Positions 19,038-28,258 of a stretch of 64,000 nucleotides of DNA are shown here, in pieces. Under the pieces are notes generated by a model. That model saw only the letters and a list, made by a program, of their open reading frames with translations, ran no database searches and had not been told where the DNA came from. Position numbers and translations under genes: made by a program. Each line of letters begins with the position of its first letter. Positions within the stretch are counted from its first letter, which is position 1. Origin of the DNA: JABMMZ01 sp040386935 (GTDB lineage Bacteria; Bacteroidota; Bacteroidia; NS11-12g; UBA955); the NCBI GenBank assembly GCA_040386935.1, contig JAZKEQ010000014.1, positions 1 to 64,000 on the forward strand. Reading direction: 5' to 3'.

Positions 19038-19079
19038 AGTAGAATTATTGTAACAAAGAAAAAGAAATACATGGGTGAA

Positions 19080-19427
19080 TCAAAATTCACTGCGCTTATA
19101 TTTTTCAGCCAATTTCTTGGGCGCCACCTCACAGTAGGCACAAATGAGTGCATCCTTTAATACTTCAGGATTAACCTTATCCAGTTCTATAAAAGTCCAT
19201 CCCATCTTTCCCCATTTATTGGGTATTGGATAGATGATAGTAGAATCGAAGGCTCCAAATGCTGATTGATCTATCTCAGATAATTTGACACAAACTCTCC
19301 TGTTAGTAGAATCAAGTGTTGTAAATATTTTCTTGTTTACCCTGAAAGAGGATTTTTCAAAATGCGGTTCTTCGCTGCTACCTTCAAAGGCAATGGCTAG
19401 TGCGTTATATTCTGCTATGCTAACCAT
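19080..19427 (-). CDS. MmcQ/YjbR family protein
   Basis: A 115-residue cytosolic protein of the MmcQ/YjbR family. Typical features are EEPHFEKSSFRVNKKIFTTL, the VCVKLS strand and the closing pattern KWGKMGWTFIELDKV followed by LKDALICAYCEVAPKKL. The fold resembles double-wing DNA-binding proteins, but DNA binding has not been generally shown. It begins 7 bp after the GT9 stop. Confidence 0.88.
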   Translation of the reverse strand: MVSIAEYNALAIAFEGSSEEPHFEKSSFRVNKKIFTTLDSTNRRVCVKLSEIDQSAFGAFDSTIIYPIPNKWGKMGWTFIELDKVNPEVLKDALICAYCEVAPKKLAEKYKRSEF

Positions 19428-19434
19428 GTATTAT

Positions 19435-20391
19435 CTAGTCAGTTATTTGAGAGAAATCCATTTCTTCCATACATTTAAAATGTCCTTTGGGACATTTATC
19501 AAATCCTATTTTACTGCAAGGGCGGCACGAAAGCCCTTTTACTTCAAGTTCCTGAGACGCGGCAATACTGGCTTCGTTTGTAAGGTAGGGGTACATACCA
19601 AATCTGGGAATAGTATTACCCCATATAGACACTATAGGTTTTTGCAATGCTGCTGCTATATGCATCATGCCCGTATCATGGGTATACACTTTCATTGATT
19701 TCTCCATCACCATCGCACTTTGATTAATGGTTATTTTACCACAAAGGTTGATGGTATTTGGGCAATTTCTCTCCAACAAATCACCGGTAAGAAAATCATC
19801 TTTTCCTCCTATCAACACAACCTTCGACTTCAGTAAACCCAATAACTCCATTTGTTTTTTCAATGGCAGTCGTTTAGTGGCATGTTGACCACCTAAAGCA
19901 TACACAACATATTCTGAAGGTAAATCAAAATTCGCTAAAGAATCATTTGGATCAATAAAGAAATCTAAACCCTTTCCATCATTTTTAACACCTAAATGCG
20001 CAACAACTTCCATGTATCTATCGACTATATGCACATAAGGCAATAGGTCGATTTTAAAACTGGTCATCAGCCATTTTTCAAAATTGATTTTATCAAAGGC
20101 ATACCGCTTAATTTTCAAACTACTCCAAATCATTTTGGTACGCAAATTATTGTGTAAGTCAATGATGCAATCGTATTTCTCCAATTTTAATTCATATATC
20201 AAATCATGCAAATCATTATCAAGATAGTAAATTTTATCAATATAAGGATTGGTTTGCAACACATTCTGAAACTGTCTTTTGGTAACAAAATGCAACTGAT
20301 GTTGCGGAAACTGTGTTTTCAAACAGCGCATGACAGGCGTGGTAAGAACAATATCGCCAATAGAACTAAATCGTGCAATCAGTATTTTCAA
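19435..20391 (-). CDS. glycosyltransferase family 9 (heptosyltransferase-like)
   Basis: A 318-residue GT9 enzyme (ADP-heptose:LPS heptosyltransferase-like). Motifs: KILIARFSSIGDIVLTTPV at the N-terminus, the nucleotide-sugar site VLIGGKDD with NLCGKI, and THDTGMMHIAAALQKPIVSIWG. A C-terminal cysteine cluster (CRPCSKIGFDKCPKGHFKC) is typical of this group. It probably adds a heptose or related sugar to the LPS core at the inner membrane. The start is TTG (TTGAAAATACTG); a TTG three codons upstream overlaps a -7-like box and gives a poorer N-terminus. Confidence 0.9.
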   Translation of the reverse strand: MKILIARFSSIGDIVLTTPVMRCLKTQFPQHQLHFVTKRQFQNVLQTNPYIDKIYYLDNDLHDLIYELKLEKYDCIIDLHNNLRTKMIWSSLKIKRYAFDKINFEKWLMTSFKIDLLPYVHIVDRYMEVVAHLGVKNDGKGLDFFIDPNDSLANFDLPSEYVVYALGGQHATKRLPLKKQMELLGLLKSKVVLIGGKDDFLTGDLLERNCPNTINLCGKITINQSAMVMEKSMKVYTHDTGMMHIAAALQKPIVSIWGNTIPRFGMYPYLTNEASIAASQELEVKGLSCRPCSKIGFDKCPKGHFKCMEEMDFSQITD

Positions 20392-20501
20392 GTTGTGCAA
20401 ATATCTGTTTTTTATTGAAAATTACACCAAATAATAATCAATTAAATAATTATCTTATCTTTTCCAGCCTTATAAAATCATTTACTTAGATTAAAAAATA
20501 G

Positions 20502-22157
20502 CTATTTTCTGTCTTGCAACCAGGCTTCGAACTCAGGCAAGCTTTTAGCATTTAGGCAGTGTTCAGGTGTCAAGTACCCTTTGCGGGCAACATTCACGCC
20601 ATACTGCATATCATGATAACCTTCTCTTTGGTGGGCATCCGGATTGATACTTACGAGGACTCCTTTATTGACTGCATAATCTATCCAGCGCCAATCTACA
20701 TCGAGGCGATAAGGATGGGCGTTCAACTCTATAGCCACGCCATTGGCTGCACAACAATCAATGATGTATTCGTGGTGAATGGGATAACCTTCACGCATCA
20801 GCAGCAATCTTCCTGTAGGATGTCCTAAAATGGTGGTATAGGGATTTTCAATGGCACCTCTCAAGCGCAAATGTGCCTTCTCCATATCCATATTCAGATT
20901 GCTGTGTACACTGGCCACTACAACATCAAAGAGTCGGAGTATATCAGTCGTATAATCAAGACTACCATCTCCCAAAATATCACTTTCAATGCCCTTAAGA
21001 ATTTTAAAAGGGCCCATCTTCGCATTCAGGGCATCCATTTCTTTCATTTGTTCAAGCACGCGTTCAGGCTTTAAACCATTGGCATATCCCGCAGTTTGTG
21101 AGTGGTCGCAAATAGCGAGATATTCAAACCCTATACTTTTAGCGTAATCCGCCATTTCTTTCAGCGTATGTAAACCATCGCTGTAAGTGGTATGATTGTG
21201 TAAAATACCTTTCAAATCTTTATACTGAATCAGCTTATCCTGCAGATCTATTTTTGACAACTCCTGAAGCCCTTCGCGCAATTCAGGTAAAATATAAGGC
21301 AGATTCAAAGATTGGTACAACTGCTCTTCGGTGCCGAATGATTCCGTTACATTATTGAACCCTATCAATTGCAGATGCTCAGGAGTTGCAGTGTATTTCA
21401 TCAGATCATTGCCCCAATTTGCATCAGTGGTTAAATGGAAATAAATATTCAATACCCCTGCATACATACAGTGATACAAATTGTCAGAGGCATCTACTAA
21501 TTCTACTTCAAACCCCTCTAGTTCTAAAAGTGTTTGATCAAGATTATCAGCTACTAACAACACATCGAGTTGATAAACAATATCATTTAAACGCCTGTAA
21601 TCACCTGCAATTTCAAACTCTTTAACAGCTGAATCATTTGCCAATATACCACTGATTACTTTTACCAAAGCTTGTAATTTAGCCCAGTGGAATTTTCCTT
21701 CATTACTGAATTTGAACTCAATGTCTTTGAGTATCTGCGCCTGTGTTTTAAGGCCAAAACCCTTTACTTCAACCAATCGGTTTTCGCGACAAGCATCCAG
21801 CAACTCAGGTATCCCTGCAATTCCAACTTCTTTCCATAACACCTCTACTTTTTTGGGCCCCAGTCCTTTAACTCCCAAAATATCAATAACCCCCTTAGGT
21901 GTTGATTTTATTAAATCATTCAGTTCTTCAAATGAACCGGTTTGGACAATTTCATATACTTTATTCGCAAGCCCTTTTGCCAATTGCGGCACAGCAGCCA
22001 ATTGTTCTTCGGACATATCAGCAAGAGGTTCACCAATTTTTTTAATATTGTAAGCAGCTGCACCCAAAGATTTTACTTTAAATGGATTACCATTGTGCAA
22101 TTCGTACAGCTTGGCGTATTGAGAAATAATATCAGAAATATCGTGATTGTCGAGCAT
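20502..22157 (-). CDS. polX: PolX-like protein: degenerate polymerase domain plus intact PHP phosphoesterase
   Basis: A 551-residue bacterial PolX family protein with an 8-kDa/HhH region (about 1-150), a Pol-beta-like palm (about 170-300) and a C-terminal PHP domain (about 320-551). PHP metal ligands are all visible: HNHTTYSDG, CDHS, GIESDI, VASVHSN, HPTGR and NPDAH. The palm is altered: the usual DxD motif reads Gln196-Leu-Asp198 and the third Asp aligns with Asn237. Polymerase activity is therefore doubtful, while 3'-5' exonuclease or phosphoesterase activity is likely. The ATG at 22157 sits just after a TATGTTTG box; the longer upstream frame would precede that promoter. Confidence 0.88.
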   Translation of the reverse strand: MLDNHDISDIISQYAKLYELHNGNPFKVKSLGAAAYNIKKIGEPLADMSEEQLAAVPQLAKGLANKVYEIVQTGSFEELNDLIKSTPKGVIDILGVKGLGPKKVEVLWKEVGIAGIPELLDACRENRLVEVKGFGLKTQAQILKDIEFKFSNEGKFHWAKLQALVKVISGILANDSAVKEFEIAGDYRRLNDIVYQLDVLLVADNLDQTLLELEGFEVELVDASDNLYHCMYAGVLNIYFHLTTDANWGNDLMKYTATPEHLQLIGFNNVTESFGTEEQLYQSLNLPYILPELREGLQELSKIDLQDKLIQYKDLKGILHNHTTYSDGLHTLKEMADYAKSIGFEYLAICDHSQTAGYANGLKPERVLEQMKEMDALNAKMGPFKILKGIESDILGDGSLDYTTDILRLFDVVVASVHSNLNMDMEKAHLRLRGAIENPYTTILGHPTGRLLLMREGYPIHHEYIIDCCAANGVAIELNAHPYRLDVDWRWIDYAVNKGVLVSINPDAHQREGYHDMQYGVNVARKGYLTPEHCLNAKSLPEFEAWLQDRK

Positions 22158-22165
22158 AAACACTA

Positions 22166-22173
22166 CAAACATA
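22166..22173 (-). promoter_or_regulatory. -7 box (TATGTTTG) of the polX gene, near-leaderless
   Basis: Minus-strand exact TAnnTTTG with 8 nt before the ATG at 22157; it fixes the start downstream of the longer open frame. Confidence 0.55.
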
Positions 22174-22383
22174 AGTCTAAAAAAAGAAAATATGAATTGT
22201 ATATAATTTGAAAAAACTGCTGAAAAAATGAAAGTCAAATAATATATTTGCATCAAACTAACGTTCTCAAATAGCCAACACAAACACCACCGGCAGTTAT
22301 ATATAAACGATTAAAGCCAACACTCCCGGATACTTTTATTACAACCTTATTTATTTTTAAACCCGTTTTGGTATTGAGTCCGT

Positions 22384-23508
22384 ATGCCTGTTTTAGAAAA
22401 AAAATTACGCATGCACCAAGACCTACCTTATCAAATTGCCCTAACCATGATTAACGGAGTTGGCGATTTATTGGCCCGCAACCTCATCAGTTATTGTGGA
22501 GGGGCCAAAGCTGTATTTACAGAAAAAAAACGCATACTTGTTAAAATTCCAAGTGTTGGAGAATTCACTGCTGCACAAATTGCCGCATTTGATGATTTTG
22601 ACCTTGTAGATAAAGAAATAAAATTAATAGAAAAGCATGGAATCACGCCTTTGTTTTACTTAGATGAGGCCTATCCATTTCGTTTAAAAAACCACGAAGA
22701 CAGTCCGATACTATTATATTACAAGGGCAATACAGATTTAAATCAATCGAAAATAATTTCAATTGTTGGCACAAGAAAGGCCACACCTTATGGCCGTTTA
22801 TTCACTGAGCAACTTTGCGAAGCATTAAGTCCTTATAATGTTTTAGTTGTAAGTGGACTGGCTTCCGGCACTGACACCAATGCCCACAAATACAGTTTAA
22901 AGAATGGCATGCCGACAGTTGGTGTATTGGGGCATGGCTTTCAATTTATATTTCCATCTGACAACAGAAAATTGTCCAATGAGATGATACAACACGGTGG
23001 TTTATTGACTGAATATCGCTTTTCAACTCCCGGGGTTAAAGAAAATTTTCCTCAACGCAACCGCATTGTAGCCGGCATGTGCGATGCTCTGATTGTTGTT
23101 GAAAGCGGGGCTAAGGGTGGCAGTTTAATTACTGCAGAAATTGCCAATGGCTACAATAAAGATGTTTATGCTTTGCCGGGTAAATACACTGACATGTGGA
23201 GCAGCGGATGTAATACCCTGATACAACAAAACAAGGCTGCTATCATTGATACGATAGATGAATTGATTAAATCACTCGGCTACCTCGACCAACCCAAACA
23301 AAAAAGGAGTGAGCAATTGCCGTTGTTGCAAAACCTGAGTGACCCTGAACAAAAAGTGGTAACTTATTTAAGCAATGGAGAAAAGGGAATTGATGATCTG
23401 CATTTTGGTACACAAATCAATGTAAGTCATTTGGCACTTATACTTTTGGACCTTGAATTAAAAGGACTGATCAATAGTTTACCGGGAAAAAAGTATGTTC
23501 TGAATTAA
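22384..23508 (+). CDS. dprA: DNA-processing protein DprA
   Basis: A 374-residue DprA/Smf protein that loads RecA on incoming single-stranded DNA during natural transformation. An N-terminal HhH/SAM-like region is followed by the Rossmann core: GTRKATPYGRLFTEQL, VVSGLASGTDTNAHKYSL, LGHGFQFIFPSDNR and NFPQRNRIVAGMCDALIVVE. GAKGGSLITAEIA and ALPGKYTDMWSSGCNTLI are also present. A C-terminal winged helix spans about residues 310-374. Full length. It lies alone between polX (divergent) and the AsmA gene (convergent, 2 bp gap). Confidence 0.95.
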   Translation: MPVLEKKLRMHQDLPYQIALTMINGVGDLLARNLISYCGGAKAVFTEKKRILVKIPSVGEFTAAQIAAFDDFDLVDKEIKLIEKHGITPLFYLDEAYPFRLKNHEDSPILLYYKGNTDLNQSKIISIVGTRKATPYGRLFTEQLCEALSPYNVLVVSGLASGTDTNAHKYSLKNGMPTVGVLGHGFQFIFPSDNRKLSNEMIQHGGLLTEYRFSTPGVKENFPQRNRIVAGMCDALIVVESGAKGGSLITAEIANGYNKDVYALPGKYTDMWSSGCNTLIQQNKAAIIDTIDELIKSLGYLDQPKQKRSEQLPLLQNLSDPEQKVVTYLSNGEKGIDDLHFGTQINVSHLALILLDLELKGLINSLPGKKYVLN

Positions 23509-23510
23509 TC

Positions 23511-26237
23511 CTAGTCTTCTTTCTTTTTCAAGAGACCGTCAATTCCACCTTTAAGTTTTTCCTTGGCTTTTTTCTCTGCTTCAGCCTTTGCTTTCTCAGC
23601 TTCAGCACGCGCTTGTTCTTCTGCTTTGCGTTTCTCTTCAGCCAATCTTTGTTCCTGTGCCTGCTTTTCTGCATTCAGCTTATCAATGGCATTCTGTTTA
23701 ATGCGATTCAGTGAGTCCATGGCTTTTTGCTTGGCTTCTTCAGCCCTTCTTTTGCCATCATCAACCAAGGCTTGCTTCTTTGCATCAATTTGATCTTTTA
23801 CCTGATCTTTCAGATTGTCTATCAAATGCTTTTTAGCATCGTGCAGACTAACTTTTACATCCGGTTTATTGAAAAATCCGCCAATGACAACATCCACATC
23901 AATGAGATCGCTTACTGCCAGGTTAAGGCCTTTTTGCTTGGCCTGAGCGGTTAGATTATCCAAGGCAGTGTTTGCAGGCCCAAAATCAGAACGAGGTATT
24001 GATAATTTGGCTACATATTGCAAACTTTGATCTAGCGCTGTAAATCCTGATATCTTGGCTTTAGCACCTTGCCACAATGGGAGTATCAATGAATCAAGAC
24101 CCACTTTACCATTGACAATATTGAGTTTAAAATTCAGATTTTTAAGTGACAGATTTTTAAACTTGTCAATCTTTAATTTTTCTGCCAAGGCAGTGAGTAT
24201 CGGCATATTTTTAAGTGCTGCTTCTGCAATACCCATTTGTAAAGTACCGGTAACAGTTGGATAGGCAACACTTAAATCATTGTTGAAATTATTGGCCAGT
24301 TTGATATCGGCATTGAATAACCCTTCAGTATACTTTGCAATAGGCATAAATTTCTGTATACTTTCAAAATAATTAAACGACTGAATGATATCCAGAGACT
24401 TAATATTAAAGTCGATATTACTGAAAGGGAATTTAGGGTTGGATGCATCGTACTCACCATTCAAAGCCATGCTACCACCTAATAGGTTAACCCCTACTTT
24501 TTGGAACAACATTTTTTGATCCTTCAGTAGAATAGTACCCGCTAAATCTGTTAATTTCAAATTATCATATATCAGGGTTTTGATACCTGAGCTTAAACTA
24601 AAATCAATATTGGCAGGCACTTCAAATGCTTGTAAAGGAATACTATCAGATGCAACCGGTTCTTTCTTCACAGGCTCTTCAGTTAAAAATTCATTGGCAT
24701 TGAAATAAGTTGAATTAAATACAAATTGTCCTTTTAATAATTCATCTTTCATCAGATACCCGAAAAGATTATTGATACTGCCATTGGCATTAAAATCACT
24801 CATCCCAACATTACCTGCCAAAGATTTCAATTCAACAGTTTGAGGATTAAAGGCTATTTCAGAATTTAAGGTTGTACCTTGTTTCAGATTTTCAGGGTCT
24901 TTGTAATGAAAGTTTTGAGCAACAATAGTACCCAGTGCATTAATTTTATCAATATTTCCACTGCTCATACCACTCACGGTTCCTTTAAAACTCACATCGC
25001 TTTTTATCAAGCCGCTTATTTCAGTAGCGGCATCCAGAGGAATGAAACTTCTGAATTCTGATAGATTAACATTGCCTTTTAAGGCACCATCTAGATAAGG
25101 ATCTGTCATTGGATTTTTAACTAATAAACGGGCAGAGACAGGCTCTCCTGCAATGGTTGCATCAAATCTACTGAGGTCGATAACCGTATTATTCATGATA
25201 CCGGATGGATTATCAACCGCTAGGTTAACATACACTTTATTCAATGATTTAGGCAAATCGGGATATTGAAAAAAGCCATTGTCGACATTTAGTTTCAACC
25301 CAAAACCGGGCATTAATTCATCGGTCATTTTACCTTTCATGTAACCGCTAAAATCTAGTTTACCACTGGCTTTTGCCTTGTCAAAACTTTTGGCATACAT
25401 ACCGGGTACCAAGGACAAGATATTTTTAAAATCCGTTTTTTTAGTTCTGAATTTCAGATCAAAATCCATATCGGCATCATTCATATCAACAAAACCTTCT
25501 CCACCTATATTGAGTTGATTGAGCAGAATATCATTGTCGCTAAATGTGAATTTCATGTTCTTCATATCCATGTCGAGATTGGCTTTAATATCTGCAGCCA
25601 CTTTATAAATATAGTTAATACCGCCATATCCTAGGGTGAATTCTTTGGCAGAAGTAACAGTTTTCAACAAGAAATTATCAGCTGTAAAATCACCGGTCAG
25701 CGTATGATCAAAATGTTTAAGTGAAGTGTTAAAAGGCAGGCTGTTATCAGTATATAAAAGGTTGCCGTCAGTAATGGTCAGTTCATCAAGGGCCAGATTA
25801 AACTTCGAAGCACTGGTATCTTCGGTAGCAGTACTATCTGCTTTTGCTATGTCCCAGTTGGCTTTCCCATTCTCGAGTACGAGTAAATTAATCAGGGGTT
25901 TCTCAAGACTAATGGTATTAATTTCTATTTTGTCTCCTTTAATAACACTCATTAAATTAAGTGTTGCTTTAAATTCGGGCAAATACACCAAAGTATCGCC
26001 ACTGAAAGTATCCTTGCCTGTAATCGACAGATGATCAATTCCGATACTCAATTGTGGAAAATTTCGAATCAGGCTGATGCTGATATCATCGTTAAAATTG
26101 AGAGTCGCATTGAGATTTTTATTCGCTTCTTCTTTTATAAGTGCTACTATTTTGCCTTTAAACAAAAATGGTGCAACAATTAATAACAACAGGATGACCA
26201 AAAGAGAGATACCGGTAATTTTCAGAAATTTTTTCAT
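23511..26237 (-). CDS. AsmA family envelope protein
   Basis: A 908-residue AsmA-like protein with an N-terminal membrane anchor (FLKITGISLLVILLLLIVAP) and a long periplasmic beta-rich body. The AsmA/TamB type of repeat is seen in LRLPLNLPI-like strands such as LVYLPEFKATLNLMSVIKG and ISLEKPLINLLVLENGKANW. These proteins belong to the bridge-like group implicated in phospholipid transport to the outer membrane. The last ~110 residues are an Ala/Lys/Glu-rich predicted coiled coil ending in LKKKED, which is unusual. A TAAATTTG promoter box lies 15 nt upstream. Confidence 0.88.
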   Translation of the reverse strand: MKKFLKITGISLLVILLLLIVAPFLFKGKIVALIKEEANKNLNATLNFNDDISISLIRNFPQLSIGIDHLSITGKDTFSGDTLVYLPEFKATLNLMSVIKGDKIEINTISLEKPLINLLVLENGKANWDIAKADSTATEDTSASKFNLALDELTITDGNLLYTDNSLPFNTSLKHFDHTLTGDFTADNFLLKTVTSAKEFTLGYGGINYIYKVAADIKANLDMDMKNMKFTFSDNDILLNQLNIGGEGFVDMNDADMDFDLKFRTKKTDFKNILSLVPGMYAKSFDKAKASGKLDFSGYMKGKMTDELMPGFGLKLNVDNGFFQYPDLPKSLNKVYVNLAVDNPSGIMNNTVIDLSRFDATIAGEPVSARLLVKNPMTDPYLDGALKGNVNLSEFRSFIPLDAATEISGLIKSDVSFKGTVSGMSSGNIDKINALGTIVAQNFHYKDPENLKQGTTLNSEIAFNPQTVELKSLAGNVGMSDFNANGSINNLFGYLMKDELLKGQFVFNSTYFNANEFLTEEPVKKEPVASDSIPLQAFEVPANIDFSLSSGIKTLIYDNLKLTDLAGTILLKDQKMLFQKVGVNLLGGSMALNGEYDASNPKFPFSNIDFNIKSLDIIQSFNYFESIQKFMPIAKYTEGLFNADIKLANNFNNDLSVAYPTVTGTLQMGIAEAALKNMPILTALAEKLKIDKFKNLSLKNLNFKLNIVNGKVGLDSLILPLWQGAKAKISGFTALDQSLQYVAKLSIPRSDFGPANTALDNLTAQAKQKGLNLAVSDLIDVDVVIGGFFNKPDVKVSLHDAKKHLIDNLKDQVKDQIDAKKQALVDDGKRRAEEAKQKAMDSLNRIKQNAIDKLNAEKQAQEQRLAEEKRKAEEQARAEAEKAKAEAEKKAKEKLKGGIDGLLKKKED

Positions 26238-26252
26238 ACGTAGGAGTTATTG

Positions 26253-26260
26253 CAAATTTA
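26253..26260 (-). promoter_or_regulatory. -7 box (TAAATTTG) of the AsmA gene
   Basis: Minus-strand exact TAnnTTTG, 15 nt before the ATG at 26237. No clear -33 element. Confidence 0.5.
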
Positions 26261-26451
26261 GTGCAAAAAGATTGTGAGTGTTTATTTTTAGATTAAAAGG
26301 GCATGTTTATATATAAACTTCACAGTTCTGTATATTTATCTATGTGTTTAATCTTTCTCAATTTGACAAATATCTGTAAAGATTTTAAAATCACTTGAAA
26401 GGCTTATGTTTCTGAAATAATTTAGTGAATTAATTCAGCCTTTTTTTTATT

Positions 26452-26459
26452 TACCTTTG
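26452..26459 (+). promoter_or_regulatory. -7 box (TACCTTTG) of panB, probably leaderless
   Basis: Exact TAnnTTTG with only 4 nt before ATG 26464, so the transcript should begin at or beside the start codon. Confidence 0.65.
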
Positions 26460-26463
26460 ACCC

Positions 26464-27285
26464 ATGTCAGTAACGCCTGTTAAACCTGTAAAAAGAGTAA
26501 CCGTTCACACCCTTGAAGAGATGAAACAAAGAGGTGAAAGCATCAGCATGCTTACCGCTTACGATTTCTCATTGGCCCGTATAGTGGATGATGCCAACAT
26601 TGATGTTATACTTGTAGGAGACAGCGCCAGCAATGTAATGGCAGGACATGAAACCACCCTCCCCATCACATTGGACCAGATGATTTACCATGCATCTTCA
26701 GTGATCAGAGCAGTAAAAAGAGCACTAGTAGTAGTAGATTTGCCATTCGGATCTTATCAGGGCAATAGTAAAGAAGCGTTGAACAGCAGTATTCGTATCA
26801 TGAAAGAAAGTGGTGCACATGCCATAAAACTTGAAGGTGGCGAAGAGGTAACAGAATCTGTAAAACGGATTATCAGCGCAGGTGTTCCGGTAATGGGGCA
26901 TTTGGGCTTAACACCTCAAAGCATTTATAAATTTGGCACTTATGCAGTTAGAGCCGTTGAAAAGGATGAGGCTGATCAGTTATTAAAAGACGCTAAACTA
27001 TTGGAAGATGCGGGCTGTTTCGCATTGGTATTAGAAAAAATACCGGCTGAACTTGCAACACAGGTCGCCAAAATATTAAAGATTCCTGTAATTGGTATTG
27101 GTGCAGGTGGAGGCGTAGATGGTCAGGTATTGGTACTACACGACATGCTTGGCATCAATAAAGACTTTAGTCCTCGCTTTATGCGTAGGTACCTCAATCT
27201 GTATGAACAAATTAAAACAGGGGTAGAACAATACATTACAGATGTAAAGAAAAAAGACTTTCCAAACGAAAGCGAGCAGTACTAA
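26464..27285 (+). CDS. panB: 3-methyl-2-oxobutanoate hydroxymethyltransferase
   Basis: A 273-residue TIM-barrel enzyme that makes ketopantoate from 2-oxoisovalerate and methylenetetrahydrofolate, the first committed step of pantothenate synthesis. Motifs: SMLTAYDFSLARIVDDANID, ILVGDSASNVMAGHETTLPI (metal-binding Asp), VVDLPFGSYQ and AIKLEGGEEV. GHLGLTPQS with the catalytic-Glu region ALVLEKIP and IGIGAGGGVDGQVLVLHDMLG follow. Full length. Monocistronic between its own promoter and the hairpin at 27318-27346; panC is not in the window. Confidence 0.97.
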   Translation: MSVTPVKPVKRVTVHTLEEMKQRGESISMLTAYDFSLARIVDDANIDVILVGDSASNVMAGHETTLPITLDQMIYHASSVIRAVKRALVVVDLPFGSYQGNSKEALNSSIRIMKESGAHAIKLEGGEEVTESVKRIISAGVPVMGHLGLTPQSIYKFGTYAVRAVEKDEADQLLKDAKLLEDAGCFALVLEKIPAELATQVAKILKIPVIGIGAGGGVDGQVLVLHDMLGINKDFSPRFMRRYLNLYEQIKTGVEQYITDVKKKDFPNESEQY

Positions 27286-27317
27286 CTATTTTTTTATTCT
27301 TATTACACCTTCAATAA

Positions 27318-27346
27318 AAAAGCATCCGTGAGAGACAGATGCTTTT
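27318..27346. terminator. bidirectional rho-independent terminator
   Basis: Perfect 9-bp stem AAAAGCATC / GATGCTTTT with an 11-nt loop, between the convergent panB and membrane-protein genes. A-runs and T-runs flank both sides, so it can serve either strand. Confidence 0.75.
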
Positions 27347-27367
27347 GAAAGTTATTGTTATAGAAAC

Positions 27368-27766
27368 TTATTGAACCCCTAATTGTCGATTGGCTATTTC
27401 GGTTCTCATTCTGTGTTCACTTGATTTCCGTTTACCCCTAAAGAATAAATACAAATTGAGGAATAAACTGATGCCCAGATAAATTGAAAACCCACCTATT
27501 TTATAACTCAGTCTTTCTATCAGTTCTCTGTTAGTCAAAATCCCATCGCTGATGTGGAGAATCAGCAAGGCAAAACCAACATTCAACAAATAAAATCCAA
27601 CTTCAAACAAACGGTTGGTACATAAGGCAATCTCTTCGCGCCCGTTAAATATATCTATCATAAAGACTTTGCTATTTTTGAAGAGAGAACGGGCTACATA
27701 AAATGTGAGCAACAAGGCAACTGGCAAATAAATACTGTAGGCTGTAACGATTAATGAATTGTTCAT
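27368..27766 (-). CDS. small four-helix membrane protein, second of a paralogous pair
   Basis: A 132-residue protein with four predicted membrane helices and a basic C-terminal tail (FFRGKRKSSEHRMR). Conserved stretches TAYSIYLPVA and NRLFEVGFYLLNVGFALLIL are shared with the upstream gene, and CTNRLFEVGFYLLN is recalled from many Bacteroidota proteins of unknown function. The ATG lies inside the stop of its paralogue (ATGA overlap), indicating translational coupling. An upstream in-frame extension is rejected because it lacks homology. Function unknown. Confidence 0.7.
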   Translation of the reverse strand: MNNSLIVTAYSIYLPVALLLTFYVARSLFKNSKVFMIDIFNGREEIALCTNRLFEVGFYLLNVGFALLILHISDGILTNRELIERLSYKIGGFSIYLGISLFLNLYLFFRGKRKSSEHRMRTEIANRQLGVQ

Positions 27767-28140
27767 AATACTTGTAATTTTAAAGGTGAAACATGATTGT
27801 TTATTTTTTTTCTTATCAGATAAGTGATGAGCATATTGAAATAGTGCATAACGCCTAATAAAAGCATTAAGCAACCGAGGCAAAAAGAGCAGGAAGTTAT
27901 AACACCAAGCGCTGATTGAATACCAGGCCAAAAACTAAGTGTAACAGCGGTATAGCCCAGGTTGAGCAGCAAATATCCCATTAAAAGATAGCGATTGATG
28001 GTATGTGCCAGCTGTGTATTCCCCTGCATCAATTCCACCAGATAATGTGCTCCGTTAATGTAACAACTTACACCTACTTTAATTGTTATTGCAAAGGCTA
28101 ATGGCAGGTAAATACTATAGGCTGTGATATTGTAATTCAT
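27763..28140 (-). CDS. small four-helix membrane protein, first of a paralogous pair
   Basis: A 125-residue membrane protein starting MNYNITAYSIYLPLAFAIT, parallel to its downstream paralogue MNNSLIVTAYSIYLPVAL. The shared pattern is ITAYSIYLP, a polar loop, then INRYLLMGYLLLNLGYTAV. Four predicted helices and a basic tail (RKKINNH). The ATG at 28140 is preferred over the TTG-like start 21 nt upstream because it aligns with the paralogue. The pair may form a heteromeric membrane complex; this is inference. Confidence 0.68.
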   Translation of the reverse strand: MNYNITAYSIYLPLAFAITIKVGVSCYINGAHYLVELMQGNTQLAHTINRYLLMGYLLLNLGYTAVTLSFWPGIQSALGVITSCSFCLGCLMLLLGVMHYFNMLITYLIRKKINNHVSPLKLQVL

Positions 28141-28258
28141 AATCGATGAACTCCACAACAAAGGTATTACATTTTTCGTATTTTCAATATTTTCTGAAAA
28201 TACAATTTAAATAAACAACCCAACAACCTGTTTATAAGCTAATTAAATTTTAGACCAT

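Noticed and set aside
22158..22283. Hydrophobic 42-residue N-terminal extension of the PolX-like protein
   Set aside because: It precedes the TATGTTTG promoter box and looks like translated intergenic AT-rich DNA, not a membrane anchor.
23563..23793. Plus-strand Ala/Ser/Phe-rich frame
   Set aside because: Antisense image of the Lys/Glu/Ala coiled-coil tail of the AsmA gene.
27767..27931. Upstream extension of the second small membrane protein
   Set aside because: It runs antisense-free into the first paralogue's coding sequence in another frame; the ATGA start at 27766 aligns with the paralogue.
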